Source of the DNA: Microbacterium sp.
Lineage (GTDB): Bacteria > Actinomycetota > Actinomycetes > Actinomycetales > Microbacteriaceae
Length of the DNA: 64,000 nucleotides
Direction: 5' to 3'
NCBI GenBank assembly: GCA_031277945.1
Contig: JAITLK010000001.1
Span: forward strand, 62,001 to 126,000
A model generated the notes under the pieces. It saw only the letters and a program-made list of their open reading frames with translations. It ran no database searches and was not told where the DNA came from. The translations under genes and the position numbers were made by a program. Shown piece after piece: positions 39,263 through 48,638 of this stretch (within the stretch, counting starts at the first letter, position 1; every line of letters begins with the position of its first letter).

Positions 39263-41578
39263 CTAGGGCGGCGCATGCTCGCGCCATACTCGCAGGCCTC
39301 CGCCCGCCGAGACGGCCAGGAGCAGGCCCTCCTCGTCGGTGCGCGCGATCGCGGTACCCAGCGCACGAAGCATGTCCAGTGTGTCTTCCCTCGGGTGTCC
39401 GTAGTCGTTCCCCTCTCCCACGCCGATCAGCGCGAGTCGTGGGCGCAGGGCGGCGTAGAGACGGGGCTCCTGGTCGGCACTGCCGTGATGGCTCACCTTC
39501 ACGATGTCGTACTGGGATCGCAGCCCTCCGGCACGGAGCAGTCCGCGTTGCGCCTCGGCGTCCAGATCGCCCAGCAGCAGGGAGGCCGGAACCCCCTCCC
39601 CGGCGACCTCGAGCACCACGCTGGCGGGGTTGCCGACGATCCGATCGGAGGTCGGCCACAGAACACGCCATGGTGCGCCGCCGAGATCGCCGTGCAGACC
39701 CCGGCGGGCATCGACGATCCGTGCCCCGCTCCCTCGGAGCCGGTCCACCAGCGCCGCGTCAGCCTCCCCTTCCGTGGGTCCGTGCAGCACCACCCCCACC
39801 TTCCCGATGACCGCCGCCGCTCCGCCGACGTGGTCAAGATCGAAGTGAGTGAGCACCAGCATGTCCACCCGGCCGATCGCCAGCCGGCTGAGACAGGCAT
39901 CGAGCAGGAGGGGGTCCGGTCCGGTGTCCACCAGAGCGACCGCCCCGCCGGCCCTCACCACCGTGGCATCCCCCTGTCCCACATCGCACATCGCCACCGA
40001 CCATGTCGCGGGTGTGAGCAGCGGAGTCACGGTGGTGCGCACGAGCCACGCCCCGGCGCCGACCCCGACGCTCACGAGCACGACGGCCGCGGCTCCCGAC
40101 CGCAGCACGGGCGATCGTGCCCGGATGAGCAGCACCGTGATCGCCGCGCACACCGCACCGAGTGCGAGCGCACCGAGCAGCCCTTCCTGCCACGGCAGCA
40201 CCGCATGCGGCAACGATGCGCTCAGTCGCGCCGTGCTTGCCACCCACTGCGCGGGCACCCACGCGATCGCGATCAGCAGGTCGCCCAGCACGGGGACCGC
40301 GGCGAAGAAGCAGCCGAGCATCCCCGCCATGGTCGCCACCGGCGCCGCCGGCGCGGCGAGCACATTCGCAAGGATGCCGGACAACGACACCTGCGGGCTG
40401 ATCAGCACGAGGATCGGGGCGCACGCCAGCTGCGCCACGAGAGGTGCCGACAGTGGGAGCGCCATCCACATCGGCAGGATGCTGGCGACGGTTCGGGCCA
40501 CGGGCGGACCCAGCACCAAGAGAGCAGCAGTCGCCGCCACCGAGAGCGCGAATCCGATCTCGGATGCAAGCCACGGATCGCTGCACAGCAGCACGATGAC
40601 CGCGACGCTCAGCACGTGCAGTCCGACCTTCGCCCTGCCGAGAAGGAGCGCGAGCATCGAGACGGTGCACATCGCCGCGGCTCGCACGACGCTCGGCTCG
40701 GGGGTGACGAGGATGACGAACGCGGCCAGGGCACCGAGGGCCACCACGACCCGGGCGCCGCGGGGCAGGCGAAGGGCAGCCGCACAGGCGAAGCCCGCGC
40801 CGACCACCAGGAGACAATTCGATCCCGAAACGGCCAGCAGATGAGCCAGGCTGCTCCGCTTCATCGTCTCGTCCAGATCGGAGCTCACGCTCTCGGTATC
40901 ACCGACGGCCATCCCGGGGATCAGCTGGGCACCCTCGCCCGGAAAGGACTGCGTCCGCTCGACAAGACCCCGACGCAGCTGCGCCGCCACCGCGAGCGCG
41001 CCGCCGGGCGGCGCGAGCACTTCGGGAGGCCGCGAAGCGCGCAACGCGAGCAGGGCCCGGTGGCCGACGGTGGGGGCCTCCACACGCGCATTCACCGAAA
41101 TCACCGCGCCCAGGTCCATGCCCGGCGGACGCTCGCCGCTGAACAGCAGATCGGCGGGCACGCTGAGCGCGCCCGTGACGAACGTCCCACTCAGCCGCCA
41201 TGCGCCGTCCCACGCGGGCGCCGGTTTGGACAGCACGGTGAGGGTCCCGCTCACGCGGGCAGGGAGCTCTGCGACCGCAGCCCGCGCGGGCGACTGCATC
41301 GCCACATGCATGCTCGCCACGGCGATGGCGGCTGCAATGAGCAGGAGCATCGCATGACCACGGCGAGCTGCGAGGACCACCCCCGCAGCCACGAGGAGGC
41401 AGGCGAGAACGACCACCGGCAGAGCGAGGCCGGGCAGCGTTGTCACGGTGCCCGCGGCAATCCAGACGCCGGCGAGAACGGGGAGCAGCCGCAGATCCCG
41501 CGGTCGCAGGGAGAGACCGCCAGTGGTGTCCTCGGTCCGGTCGACGCAGCGACGGCGCCGCGGCGTGCGCCTGGTCAT
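39263..41578 (-). CDS. comEC: ComEC/Rec2 competence protein
   Basis: This 771-residue membrane protein would form the channel that carries single-stranded DNA into the cell. An N-terminal arginine-rich tail is followed by two helices, an OB-like extracellular part, the Competence core (LAHLLAVSGSN then about eight helices) and a C-terminal metallo-beta-lactamase-type domain with THFDLDHVGG and VSHHGS. ATG 41578 overlaps the comEA stop (ATGA). Natural transformation is not established for most relatives, so an active uptake system is not implied. Confidence 0.92.
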   Translation of the reverse strand: MTRRTPRRRRCVDRTEDTTGGLSLRPRDLRLLPVLAGVWIAAGTVTTLPGLALPVVVLACLLVAAGVVLAARRGHAMLLLIAAAIAVASMHVAMQSPARAAVAELPARVSGTLTVLSKPAPAWDGAWRLSGTFVTGALSVPADLLFSGERPPGMDLGAVISVNARVEAPTVGHRALLALRASRPPEVLAPPGGALAVAAQLRRGLVERTQSFPGEGAQLIPGMAVGDTESVSSDLDETMKRSSLAHLLAVSGSNCLLVVGAGFACAAALRLPRGARVVVALGALAAFVILVTPEPSVVRAAAMCTVSMLALLLGRAKVGLHVLSVAVIVLLCSDPWLASEIGFALSVAATAALLVLGPPVARTVASILPMWMALPLSAPLVAQLACAPILVLISPQVSLSGILANVLAAPAAPVATMAGMLGCFFAAVPVLGDLLIAIAWVPAQWVASTARLSASLPHAVLPWQEGLLGALALGAVCAAITVLLIRARSPVLRSGAAAVVLVSVGVGAGAWLVRTTVTPLLTPATWSVAMCDVGQGDATVVRAGGAVALVDTGPDPLLLDACLSRLAIGRVDMLVLTHFDLDHVGGAAAVIGKVGVVLHGPTEGEADAALVDRLRGSGARIVDARRGLHGDLGGAPWRVLWPTSDRIVGNPASVVLEVAGEGVPASLLLGDLDAEAQRGLLRAGGLRSQYDIVKVSHHGSADQEPRLYAALRPRLALIGVGEGNDYGHPREDTLDMLRALGTAIARTDEEGLLLAVSAGGGLRVWREHAPP

Positions 41579-42186
41579 ACGCGTACCAGCGGTTCGATCG
41601 CCGCGAACATCTTCTCCCCGATACCGGCCACATCCAGAAGGTCCTCCACCGCCGAGAACCGACCGTTCTCCGCACGCCAATCGAGGATGCGCTGTGCGAG
41701 TGCGGGGCCGATGCGAGGAAGGGTCTCCAGGTCAGCGGCCGTCGCCGTATTGAGGTCGATGAGGGCACCGGCACCGGTGTCTCCGCCCGTGATCACCGGG
41801 GGCTCCTCCCCCTCCGCGGAGACCAGGATCTGTTCACCGTCGGCCACCACCCGGGCAAGATTGATCGCGCTGATGGCAGCGTCCGCTGCGAAGCCGCCCG
41901 CGGCAGCCACCGCGTCCATCACGCGTGATCCCGGCTCGAGAACGTACACACCGGGGTCGGTGACGGCGCCGGAGACGTGGATGGTGAGCATTCCGCTCTC
42001 CGCGTCCGCTGTCGAATCCACCGCGGATGAGCTCGGCAATGCGATGTCGTGCGCGGCACCCGCCTGCTGCAGCACGCCGGTGGCGACGGTCGCAGCCACG
42101 GCGAGAACAGCCACGCCCGCGGCGGCGGCGAACCCGATCCGCCACCGCCGACGGCGTGAGTCTTCGGGGATGAACACGTCGGTCAT
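41575..42186 (-). CDS. comEA: ComEA helix-hairpin-helix DNA-binding protein
   Basis: A 203-residue membrane-anchored protein that captures double-stranded DNA outside the cell for ComEC. One helix (about 16-36) is followed by an SLBB domain (VSGAVTDPGVYVLEPGSRV) and a C-terminal helix-hairpin-helix pair (IDLNTATAADLETLPRIGPALAQRI). ATG 42186 lies 6 bases after a TAGCCT -10 box. Confidence 0.93.
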   Translation of the reverse strand: MTDVFIPEDSRRRRWRIGFAAAAGVAVLAVAATVATGVLQQAGAAHDIALPSSSAVDSTADAESGMLTIHVSGAVTDPGVYVLEPGSRVMDAVAAAGGFAADAAISAINLARVVADGEQILVSAEGEEPPVITGGDTGAGALIDLNTATAADLETLPRIGPALAQRILDWRAENGRFSAVEDLLDVAGIGEKMFAAIEPLVRV

Positions 42187-42192
42187 GCAGCG

Positions 42193-42198
42193 AGGCTA
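42193..42198 (-). promoter_or_regulatory. -10 box for leaderless comEA
   Basis: TAGCCT on the minus strand, 6 bases before the comEA ATG. Confidence 0.6.
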
Positions 42199-42310
42199 GG
42201 GCGCCACCGGCGAGGAAGAACGCGTCACATCCGGGCCATGGCAGAGACGCGCTCCCTGTCTGCACCTGGGGAGGAATGATCAGATGTCCCGGTCCCCGGC
42301 AACGGATTTT

Positions 42311-42348
42311 GGCGTGCGGCTCACACCCCCCGGCGCAAGCCGCACGCC
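42311..42348. repeat. Hairpin with C6 loop in comEA-kinase gap
   Basis: GGCGTGCGGCT pairs perfectly with AGCCGCACGCC; the 16-base loop contains six C in a row on the plus strand. It is one of five strong inverted repeats in the 720-base gap 42187-42908, which otherwise holds only a doubtful small frame. Confidence 0.6.
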
Positions 42349-42369
42349 ACCCCGAAGGGTAGATCGAGC

Positions 42370-42387
42370 CCCTCGATTGCTCGAGGG
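42370..42387. repeat. Short hairpin
   Basis: CCCTCGA-TTGC-TCGAGGG, a 7-bp perfect stem with a four-base loop, 21 bases after the C6 hairpin. Confidence 0.45.
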
Positions 42388-42461
42388 ACCTCACCGGCAT
42401 CCGACACACCAATGAGACCGAACAGCACGACTTCCCGACTCGGCTGCTCGACGATCAGCAG

Positions 42462-42500
42462 CGAGAGTATCCCTCGCCCCGGCGCGGAAGAATACTCTCG
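42462..42500. repeat. Inverted repeat
   Basis: CGAGAGTAT and ATACTCTCG are exact reverse complements separated by 21 bases. The low GC of the arms stands out here and suggests a protein-binding site or RNA stem. Confidence 0.5.
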
Positions 42501-42507
42501 ACCAGAG

Positions 42508-42527
42508 TGACCCCACTGTGGGGGTCA
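42508..42527. repeat. Operator-like inverted repeat
   Basis: TGACCCC and GGGGTCA flank a 6-base centre, 7 bases after the preceding repeat. Confidence 0.45.
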
Positions 42528-42632
42528 TTCCCCCGTTCAGCCGGGAGAGCCGCGGGGCGTGACGAATAGTCTCCAGGTGGTGAAGCGACAGCGTATTCCC
42601 GCGCACACGCTCACCCCAGGGAGGTGGCGACC

Positions 42633-42845
42633 GTGGGTATCCGACACACACGGCGACGGAGGCAGATGTCGAGGCGCACCGGCGCAGTCAGCCACGTGCT
42701 CGCCGGAGCCCGGCTGCCGGTCCGACGAATGCACCCCACCACCGGATCGAAAGATCTGACGAGCCGGCGAACGGCGATGGTAGCTCTCCTTTCCCCCGCA
42801 CCATCGCCGTTCGCCACCTCGTCCCGTTTCGCCTCCCCTATATGA
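42633..42845 (+). CDS. Doubtful small basic protein upstream of the kinase
   Basis: A 70-residue frame begins VGIRHTRRRRQMSRRTG and ends SRFASPI. Its only strong support is AGGGAGG 8 bases before GTG 42633, one of the best ribosome sites in the window, and its position before the sensor kinase. Against it, third codon positions are only about 70 percent G/C, rare CGA and AGG codons are common, and the frame runs through a perfect 15-bp hairpin. It may be a small peptide, a leader or chance. Confidence 0.25.
   Translation: MGIRHTRRRRQMSRRTGAVSHVLAGARLPVRRMHPTTGSKDLTSRRTAMVALLSPAPSPFATSSRFASPI
42766..42815. repeat. 15-bp perfect hairpin before sensor kinase
   Basis: GGCGAACGGCGATGG pairs with CCATCGCCGTTCGCC around a 20-base pyrimidine-rich loop (CTCTCCTTTCCCCC). 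It could be a terminator, or a stem whose loop masks purine-rich ribosome sites. Confidence 0.6.
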
Positions 42846-42856
42846 CCGCGGGGCGA

Positions 42857-42862
42857 TAAGCT
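42857..42862 (+). promoter_or_regulatory. -10 box of sensor kinase operon
   Basis: TAAGCT, about 47 bases before GTG 42909; transcription would start near 42869. No -35 consensus is seen, which may indicate activation. Confidence 0.4.
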
Positions 42863-42908
42863 GTTGCTCCCAGATCTCTACTTCCCCCCGAGTCAGAGGC
42901 ACACCGCC

Positions 42909-45239
42909 GTGATCACCACAGGTCCCGCGCGCGTTCGGGTCATGGCACGTGACCTGGTGGCGCGCGTGTTCGACACAGCGCCGATCGGCGCGCCCGGATG
43001 GGCATCCGAGTCGCTGCTCACCTCGATCCGCAGCGTCGTGCTTCTCAGCGCGGCCGGCTGGCAGGCGATCATGATCGCCACCACCGCCCTCACCGGAGCA
43101 GGGGCGGAATGGCCGCTCATGTCAGGAATGCTGGTCCTCGCCATCGCCGCTCTCGGTGCGCTCCGGGGCCCGGTACCCGACGCTCTGATCCCCGTCGCGA
43201 TGGCGGCGGTCGGCATATGGTGCTACATCGTGGCACCCGGCGTCGAGGCGCCTCTCACCCTTGCCGCATGCTGGCAGATCAACTTCGCCACCTTCTTCGC
43301 CGGACTGCTGGTTCGCGATCGACGCATCATCCTCGTGGTGATCGGGTACTCGGCAGCAGCCATGGTCGTGGTGCTCGCGATCCGGCCCGACTGGAGCCGG
43401 CAGTTCGCGGTGTCCATCCTCGTGACGCAGACCGCGATCATCATCGCGCTGCGGCTGGGCCTGCCCGCACTGATTCGCATCGGGACCACCGCCGACGCCA
43501 CGGCGCGTGCCGCCGAGGATGCGACGCGCAGGGCCGTCCTGACGCGTGAGTCCAGTGCTCGCATCGCCGAGGAGGCACGCGTTCTCCACGACACGGCGAT
43601 CAACACCCTCGGTGCGGTTGCCAATGCCGGTGCGGGCATCACCGACCTGGCGCGCGTGCGCCAGCAGTGTGCACGCGACGTCGCCTCGCTCACCGCGTTG
43701 CGTGCCGAACAACCCGCGGTGGAGACCACGTCCCTGCTCGACCTCTTCGGTCAGCCCGGCCTTCCCACCCGCCGCGACGGCCTCATCGATGAAGAGCTCG
43801 AACAACTCGGAGCGCGCCTCTCCGGCTCCACCGTGACCGCCCTCGTGGGCTGCGTCCGCGAGGCGGTCACCAACGCCACCAAGCACTCGGGCGCGGACTA
43901 CGTGAGCATCACCGCCGACGTGGACAACGGCGACTTCGTCGTCACGGTGTCCGACGATGGGGTGGGATTCGACCCGGTGGCGGCTCACGGCCGTCAGCGC
44001 GGACTCGCGAACTCGATCGCGGCACGGGCCGCCGACGCCGGGATCGGCATGCGGATCAGCAGTGCAGCCGGCCTCGGCACCCGCATCACCCTGACCGCAC
44101 CACTGGATGCGGCTGCCCGGGACGAGCCGCTGACGCTGTCCGCCGATGTCGCCGGCTTCCTTCGATCCGCGCGACTGCGTGCCGCCGAGATGTACGGCCT
44201 GGGCGTCACCCTCATCGGCGTCCTTCTCACCGTCATCGGCGGCGCCAACGCCTACGGCGCGCTCGTGCTCATGCTAGTCGTGATGTCGGCAGCGTGGCTC
44301 GCATTCCGCTCTCGCCGCCTCAGGACGCATCGCGCCGGGCTGGCCACGGGGCTGGTGGCCGCAGCCCTCGCCGTCTTCACCCTGTCCGCTGCCGCGACCG
44401 ACTTCGGATCATCCGGAGTCGTCCATTGGCAGGCGCTGGCACCGACCGGCGCCCTGGTCATGACCTTTGCCCTCGTGCCGACGCTGCGGGTCATCATCAC
44501 CGCCCTGGGCTCGGTCGCCGCCGTCATCGCGGCACTGACTCTCGCCGTGGCCTCCTCTGACCTGACCGCCGCGCAGAACATCGCCGTCGCCGGCTGCGTG
44601 ACACTCGGATTCGCCGCACTCTGGGCGCGATTCCAGTTCCTGGTGGAGCGCATCGGCGCGCGGTCTCTGCGCTCCCGGCAGGAGACGTTCACCGCCAACC
44701 TCGCGTCCGAGGTCGCCGAGGCCGCACAGGCCCACTACCTGCGCTGGATGGCAGCCGGGCTCGACGACGCGATCTCCCTGCTCCGGGAGCTCGCCGATGG
44801 CTCGCGTCACCCCGCGGACGAGGAGACTCGCGCACTGTGCGCGGATGAAGAGCGGTACCTGCGCCAACTCGTCCAGATCAGTCCCGAACTGATCCATCTG
44901 GGCCGCGAGATGATGCCGACGCTGCAGTTCGCGCGCGACCGCGGCATCGACTACTCTCTCCGCCTCGGCAGCACAGACGCCGGTGATGAGGCGACGGCAC
45001 GACTGTTGTCGACCATGGTGCTCCACAATCTCGCGACGACGCCCAGCGGCAGCAGCGTCCTCGCCTCCGTCTTTCCCGCCCAGGACGGCCTGCAGCTCAC
45101 CCTCGTGGGAGCAGGTCTGTCCGTTCCCCCGTCGCCATCCCCGTGGCCGACGGACACGACCGTCTCGAACGGTCTCATAGAAATGGTCACCCGCGAATCC
45201 GACCGCGTCCTGGCCGATGCACGCACTGGAGGTTGGTAA
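42909..45239 (+). CDS. Sensor histidine kinase with duplicated membrane-kinase modules
   Basis: A 776-residue protein. First half: about six membrane helices (residues 35-180), a NarL-type dimerisation helix with the phospho-acceptor motif RVLHDTAINTLG (His227), and a HATPase domain with N-box EAVTNATKHS (near 318) and G-box DDGVGFD (near 348). Second half: another block of five or six helices (about 427-577) and a helical region echoing the first dimerisation helix (RWMAAGLDDAISLLRELADG) but without the His-Asp pair or recognisable ATP boxes. So it looks like an internal duplication with a dead second kinase. GTG 42909 has AGAGG 9 bases upstream; ATG 42942 is an alternative. It overlaps the response regulator by TAATG. 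The signal is unknown. Confidence 0.82.
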   Translation: MITTGPARVRVMARDLVARVFDTAPIGAPGWASESLLTSIRSVVLLSAAGWQAIMIATTALTGAGAEWPLMSGMLVLAIAALGALRGPVPDALIPVAMAAVGIWCYIVAPGVEAPLTLAACWQINFATFFAGLLVRDRRIILVVIGYSAAAMVVVLAIRPDWSRQFAVSILVTQTAIIIALRLGLPALIRIGTTADATARAAEDATRRAVLTRESSARIAEEARVLHDTAINTLGAVANAGAGITDLARVRQQCARDVASLTALRAEQPAVETTSLLDLFGQPGLPTRRDGLIDEELEQLGARLSGSTVTALVGCVREAVTNATKHSGADYVSITADVDNGDFVVTVSDDGVGFDPVAAHGRQRGLANSIAARAADAGIGMRISSAAGLGTRITLTAPLDAAARDEPLTLSADVAGFLRSARLRAAEMYGLGVTLIGVLLTVIGGANAYGALVLMLVVMSAAWLAFRSRRLRTHRAGLATGLVAAALAVFTLSAAATDFGSSGVVHWQALAPTGALVMTFALVPTLRVIITALGSVAAVIAALTLAVASSDLTAAQNIAVAGCVTLGFAALWARFQFLVERIGARSLRSRQETFTANLASEVAEAAQAHYLRWMAAGLDDAISLLRELADGSRHPADEETRALCADEERYLRQLVQISPELIHLGREMMPTLQFARDRGIDYSLRLGSTDAGDEATARLLSTMVLHNLATTPSGSSVLASVFPAQDGLQLTLVGAGLSVPPSPSPWPTDTTVSNGLIEMVTRESDRVLADARTGGW

Positions 45240-45937
45240 TGGAGAGCAGCAAGATACGACGGGCACGGATCGCCATCGTGGAGGACCATCTGCTGCAGCG
45301 CAAGCGCACGGAGCAGCTACTGAACGACACGGGCGAGTTCGAGATCGTGTTCAGCGCCGTGTCCGCCCCCGAGTTCGTCGCCTGGGTTCAGGCGGCCCCG
45401 CGCGCGGAGCGCCCGCATCTCCTCGTGTTGGATCTGATGGTGGATCGTGCGCCGTCGGTGGATGTGGCGGTCGTCGAGTCGCTCCTGCGAGCCGGGCTCA
45501 AGATCGTCGTCCTGTCTGCGCTCGCCTCTCCCCCGCTCGTGCGCAGCATCGTCCGCGCGGGCGTCAACGGGATCGTCGGCAAGCGTGATGCCGAAGAGGA
45601 CATCCTGGACGCCATCCGCGCGGTGCTCCGTGGCCAGGAGTGGATCACCACCGAACTGGCCGCCGTGATCGCGGGCGACCCGAACCGCCCCAAACTCAGC
45701 ATCCAGGAAGAGCGCGCACTCATCCTGTACGCGTCCGGTCTGACCATCGCGGAGGTGTCCACCGCGATGAACATCGGCTGGGAGACCACACGTCAGTATC
45801 TGGATCGGGTGAAGAGCAAGTACACGGCAGCGGGGGTTCCGGTACGGACGAAGGTCGACCTCGGACGGGTCGCCGTGGCGGACGGGTACATCGACCTCGC
45901 GGACCAGCAGCGCGGGACGGATGCCTCCGGCTCCTGA
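45239..45937 (+). CDS. LuxR-type response regulator
   Basis: A 232-residue response regulator: receiver domain with acidic VEDH and phospho-acceptor D65 in LLVLDLMVD, conserved Ser and Lys positions (VVLSALASP, GIVGKRD), then a C-terminal LuxR/NarL helix-turn-helix (SIQEERALILYASGLTIAEVSTA, TTRQYLDRVKSKYTAAG). The KY-AG ending is typical of an actinobacterial subgroup. ATG 45239 overlaps the kinase stop and follows GGAGG by 6 bases. It is clearly the partner of the duplicated kinase; targets are unknown, its own promoter region being one candidate. Confidence 0.9.
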   Translation: MESSKIRRARIAIVEDHLLQRKRTEQLLNDTGEFEIVFSAVSAPEFVAWVQAAPRAERPHLLVLDLMVDRAPSVDVAVVESLLRAGLKIVVLSALASPPLVRSIVRAGVNGIVGKRDAEEDILDAIRAVLRGQEWITTELAAVIAGDPNRPKLSIQEERALILYASGLTIAEVSTAMNIGWETTRQYLDRVKSKYTAAGVPVRTKVDLGRVAVADGYIDLADQQRGTDASGS

Positions 45938-45948
45938 TGTCCCCTGAC

Positions 45949-45987
45949 CGATGGGGCCCCTCCCGGCATCCGGGAGGGGCCTCATCG
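45949..45987. terminator. Bidirectional terminator between regulator and leuS
   Basis: An 18-bp stem (core GGCCCCTCCCGG) with loop CAT, containing a single G-U pair, lies between the convergent response-regulator and leuS genes. Confidence 0.85.
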
Positions 45988-46000
45988 GCGTGAATCGCCA

Positions 46001-48556
46001 TCACTTGGTGGCGAAACTCACCACCTTGGGCGCGCGCACGATCGCGCGGACGATGTCTCGACCGTTCAGCGCCCGCTGCACCTTCTCATCGGCGCGCGCG
46101 AGCTTCTCCAGCTCTTCCGGGCTGATCTTCGCGGAGACCGAGAGGGTGCCGCGCACCTTGCCGTCGATCTGCACGACGGCGGTCACCTCGTCTTCGACCA
46201 GCAGAGCAGGGTCGGCGTCACGCCACGAGGCCAGACCCACGAAGGAGTCGTGACCGAGAACGGACCACATCTCCTCGGCGACGTACGGCGCGACGAGGTC
46301 GAGCACGAGCGCGATCGCCTCGGTGGCCTCGCGTACGGCGGGATCGGCAGGGCCGGCACCGGTGTCGATGGTCTTGCGGGTGATGTTCACCAGCTCCATC
46401 AGACGCGCCACGACGACGTTGAACTTCGTGTGGTCGACGAGCCCCGGGACCTCAGCCCACAGCTTGTGCGTCGCACGGCGAAGCGCAGCATCCCCGCCCG
46501 CAAAGACCACATCGACCGGGCTCGCCACGTCATGCGCGAGGCGCAGAGCGCGAGAGAGGAACTTGTACGCGCCGGTGGTGGATACGTCGTTCCAGTCCTT
46601 GTCGTCCTCCACCGGACCGGCGAAGGCCAGGGCGGTGCGGACGACATCCGGACCGTGCTCGCCGAGTTCCTCGTTGAAGAGCACCAGGTTGCCCTTGGAC
46701 TTGCTCATCTTGGAGCCGTCCAGCAGCACCATGCCCTGGTTGATCAGGCGCGAGAACGGCTCGGTGAAGTCGATGAGCCCCATGTCGTAGAAGACCTTGG
46801 TGAGGAATCGCGCATACAGCAGGTGCAGGATAGCATGCTCCACACCGCCGATGTAGCTGTCGACCGGTGCCCACGCGCTGGCAGCCAGACTCGGGAAGGC
46901 CTGCACGTCGTTGTTCGGGTCGAGGAAGCGCAGGAAGTACCACGAGCTGTCGACGAAGGTGTCCATGGTGTCGGGATCACGCAGCGCAGGTTCGCCCGTC
47001 TCCGGGTCCGTCGTGCTCACCCACTCCGTGGCGGCACCCAGCGGCGATGCCCCCTTCGGCTTGAGGTCCAGTCCTTCCGCCGAGGGCAGTCGCACCGGGA
47101 GCTGGTCCGCGGGCACCTTGACGATGCGCCCGTCCTCGGTGTGGATCATCGGGATCGGCGTGCCCCAGAACCGCTGACGGGAGATCAGCCAGTCGCGCAG
47201 CCGGAAGGTGGTGGTCGCACGTCCCGTACCGGCGGCTTCGAGCTCTGCGGTGACCCGCTCGATCGCGTGCTTCTTACTCAGGCCGTTGAGCGAACCCGAG
47301 TTGATCATCCGTCCCTCGCCGGTCAGGGCTACTCCGGTCTGCGTCGGGTCGATGGATGCGAGCTCGACCACCTCGGCCTCGGGGTCGACGACCTCGATCA
47401 CGCCCGTCGCCGACGCGGTGGTATCAACCACGACGGAGATCGGCAGGCCGAACTTCCGCGCGAAGTCCAGGTCACGCTGATCGTGCGCCGGCACAGCCAT
47501 GACTGCGCCGTGGCCGTAGTCGGCCAGCACGTAGTCGGCGGCCCAGATGGGCAGACGCTCGCCGTTCACCGGATTGACGGCGTATCGCTCCAGGAACACA
47601 CCGGTCTTCTCCCGGTCGGTGGCCTGGCGCTCGATCTCGGTGGAGCGACCGACCTCCTCCAGATATGCCTGGAAACGCATACGCGCTTCGCTGGACGCTC
47701 CGGCGACCAGCTCGGCGGCCAGGTCGGAGTCGGGGGCCACCACCATGAACGTCGCGCCGTGCAGGGTGTCCGGCCGCGTCGAGAAGACCGTGACCTTCTC
47801 GTCGCGACCCTCGATCTCGAAGTCGATGTCGGCGCCGGTGGAGCGACCGATCCAGTTGCGCTGCATCTGCAGCACCTTGCTCGGCCAAGCCCCCTCCAGC
47901 TGGTTCAGATCATCCAGCAGGCGGTCGGCGTACTCGGTGATCTTGAAGTACCACTGGGTCAGCTTCTTTTTGACAACGGTCGCGCCGCAACGCTCGCACC
48001 GGCCATCGACCACCTGCTCGTTGGCGAGGACGGTCTGGTCGTTGGGGCACCAGTTGACCGGTGACTCCTTGCGATAGGCGAGGCCGCGGTCGAACAGCTG
48101 CTGGAAGATCCACTGATTCCAGTGGTAATACTCGGGATCCGAGGTGTGCAGCTCGCGGCTCCAGTCGAAGGACATCCCGTACTGACGAAATGCCGCCCGC
48201 TGCTGGTCGATGTTCGCGTAGGTCCACTCCCGCGGGTCCGCGCCGCGCTTGATGGCAGCGTTCTCCGCGGGCAGGCCGAACGAATCCCACCCGATCGGGT
48301 TCAGGACGTTGTGGCCGCGGTGACGCCAGAAGCGGGCGACGATGTCGGAGTACAGGTAGTTCTCCGCATGTCCCATGTGCAGGTCGCCGGACGGGTACGG
48401 GAACATCGCCAGGATGTACTTCTTGGGACGCGTGTCCTCGTCGCCACCGGCGCGGAAGGGGTCGTGCTGGTCCCAGAGCGCCTGCCACTTCGCCTGAAGC
48501 GCGTGCGGGTCGAAGCCGCTGGCGTCGGGGGAATCGGACTGCGTGACCTGGGACAC
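46001..48556 (-). CDS. leuS: Leucyl-tRNA synthetase
   Basis: LeuS charges tRNA-Leu with leucine. The 851-residue class I enzyme shows the HIGH motif as HMGH (60-63 in [11 protein letters not shown]), a zinc site (CPND and CERCG), an inserted editing domain ([17 protein letters not shown]), and KMSKS near residue 615 in [16 protein letters not shown] 48556 is preferred because GTGAGG lies 8 bases upstream; GTG 48565 and ATG 48604 are alternatives, but the latter sits only two bases from a -10 box. Confidence 0.95.
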   Translation of the reverse strand: MSQVTQSDSPDASGFDPHALQAKWQALWDQHDPFRAGGDEDTRPKKYILAMFPYPSGDLHMGHAENYLYSDIVARFWRHRGHNVLNPIGWDSFGLPAENAAIKRGADPREWTYANIDQQRAAFRQYGMSFDWSRELHTSDPEYYHWNQWIFQQLFDRGLAYRKESPVNWCPNDQTVLANEQVVDGRCERCGATVVKKKLTQWYFKITEYADRLLDDLNQLEGAWPSKVLQMQRNWIGRSTGADIDFEIEGRDEKVTVFSTRPDTLHGATFMVVAPDSDLAAELVAGASSEARMRFQAYLEEVGRSTEIERQATDREKTGVFLERYAVNPVNGERLPIWAADYVLADYGHGAVMAVPAHDQRDLDFARKFGLPISVVVDTTASATGVIEVVDPEAEVVELASIDPTQTGVALTGEGRMINSGSLNGLSKKHAIERVTAELEAAGTGRATTTFRLRDWLISRQRFWGTPIPMIHTEDGRIVKVPADQLPVRLPSAEGLDLKPKGASPLGAATEWVSTTDPETGEPALRDPDTMDTFVDSSWYFLRFLDPNNDVQAFPSLAASAWAPVDSYIGGVEHAILHLLYARFLTKVFYDMGLIDFTEPFSRLINQGMVLLDGSKMSKSKGNLVLFNEELGEHGPDVVRTALAFAGPVEDDKDWNDVSTTGAYKFLSRALRLAHDVASPVDVVFAGGDAALRRATHKLWAEVPGLVDHTKFNVVVARLMELVNITRKTIDTGAGPADPAVREATEAIALVLDLVAPYVAEEMWSVLGHDSFVGLASWRDADPALLVEDEVTAVVQIDGKVRGTLSVSAKISPEELEKLARADEKVQRALNGRDIVRAIVRAPKVVSFATK

Positions 48557-48606
48557 GGATGACACCTCACTGAATGGGATGGTTTGCGCGATGTGCGCAT
48601 CCATCC

Positions 48607-48612
48607 AGGTTA
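48607..48612 (-). promoter_or_regulatory. leuS -10 box
   Basis: TAACCT on the minus strand, giving a start near 48600 and a leader of about 45 bases to GTG 48556. Confidence 0.5.
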
Positions 48613-48638
48613 CCGCGCCGGGCCGGTGCTCCCGGCCC

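Noticed and set aside
42311..42815. 6C-type RNA (paired C-loop hairpins)
   Set aside because: One hairpin has a six-C loop and another a C-rich loop, but they lie more than 400 bases apart instead of adjacent, so the known 6C arrangement is not met.
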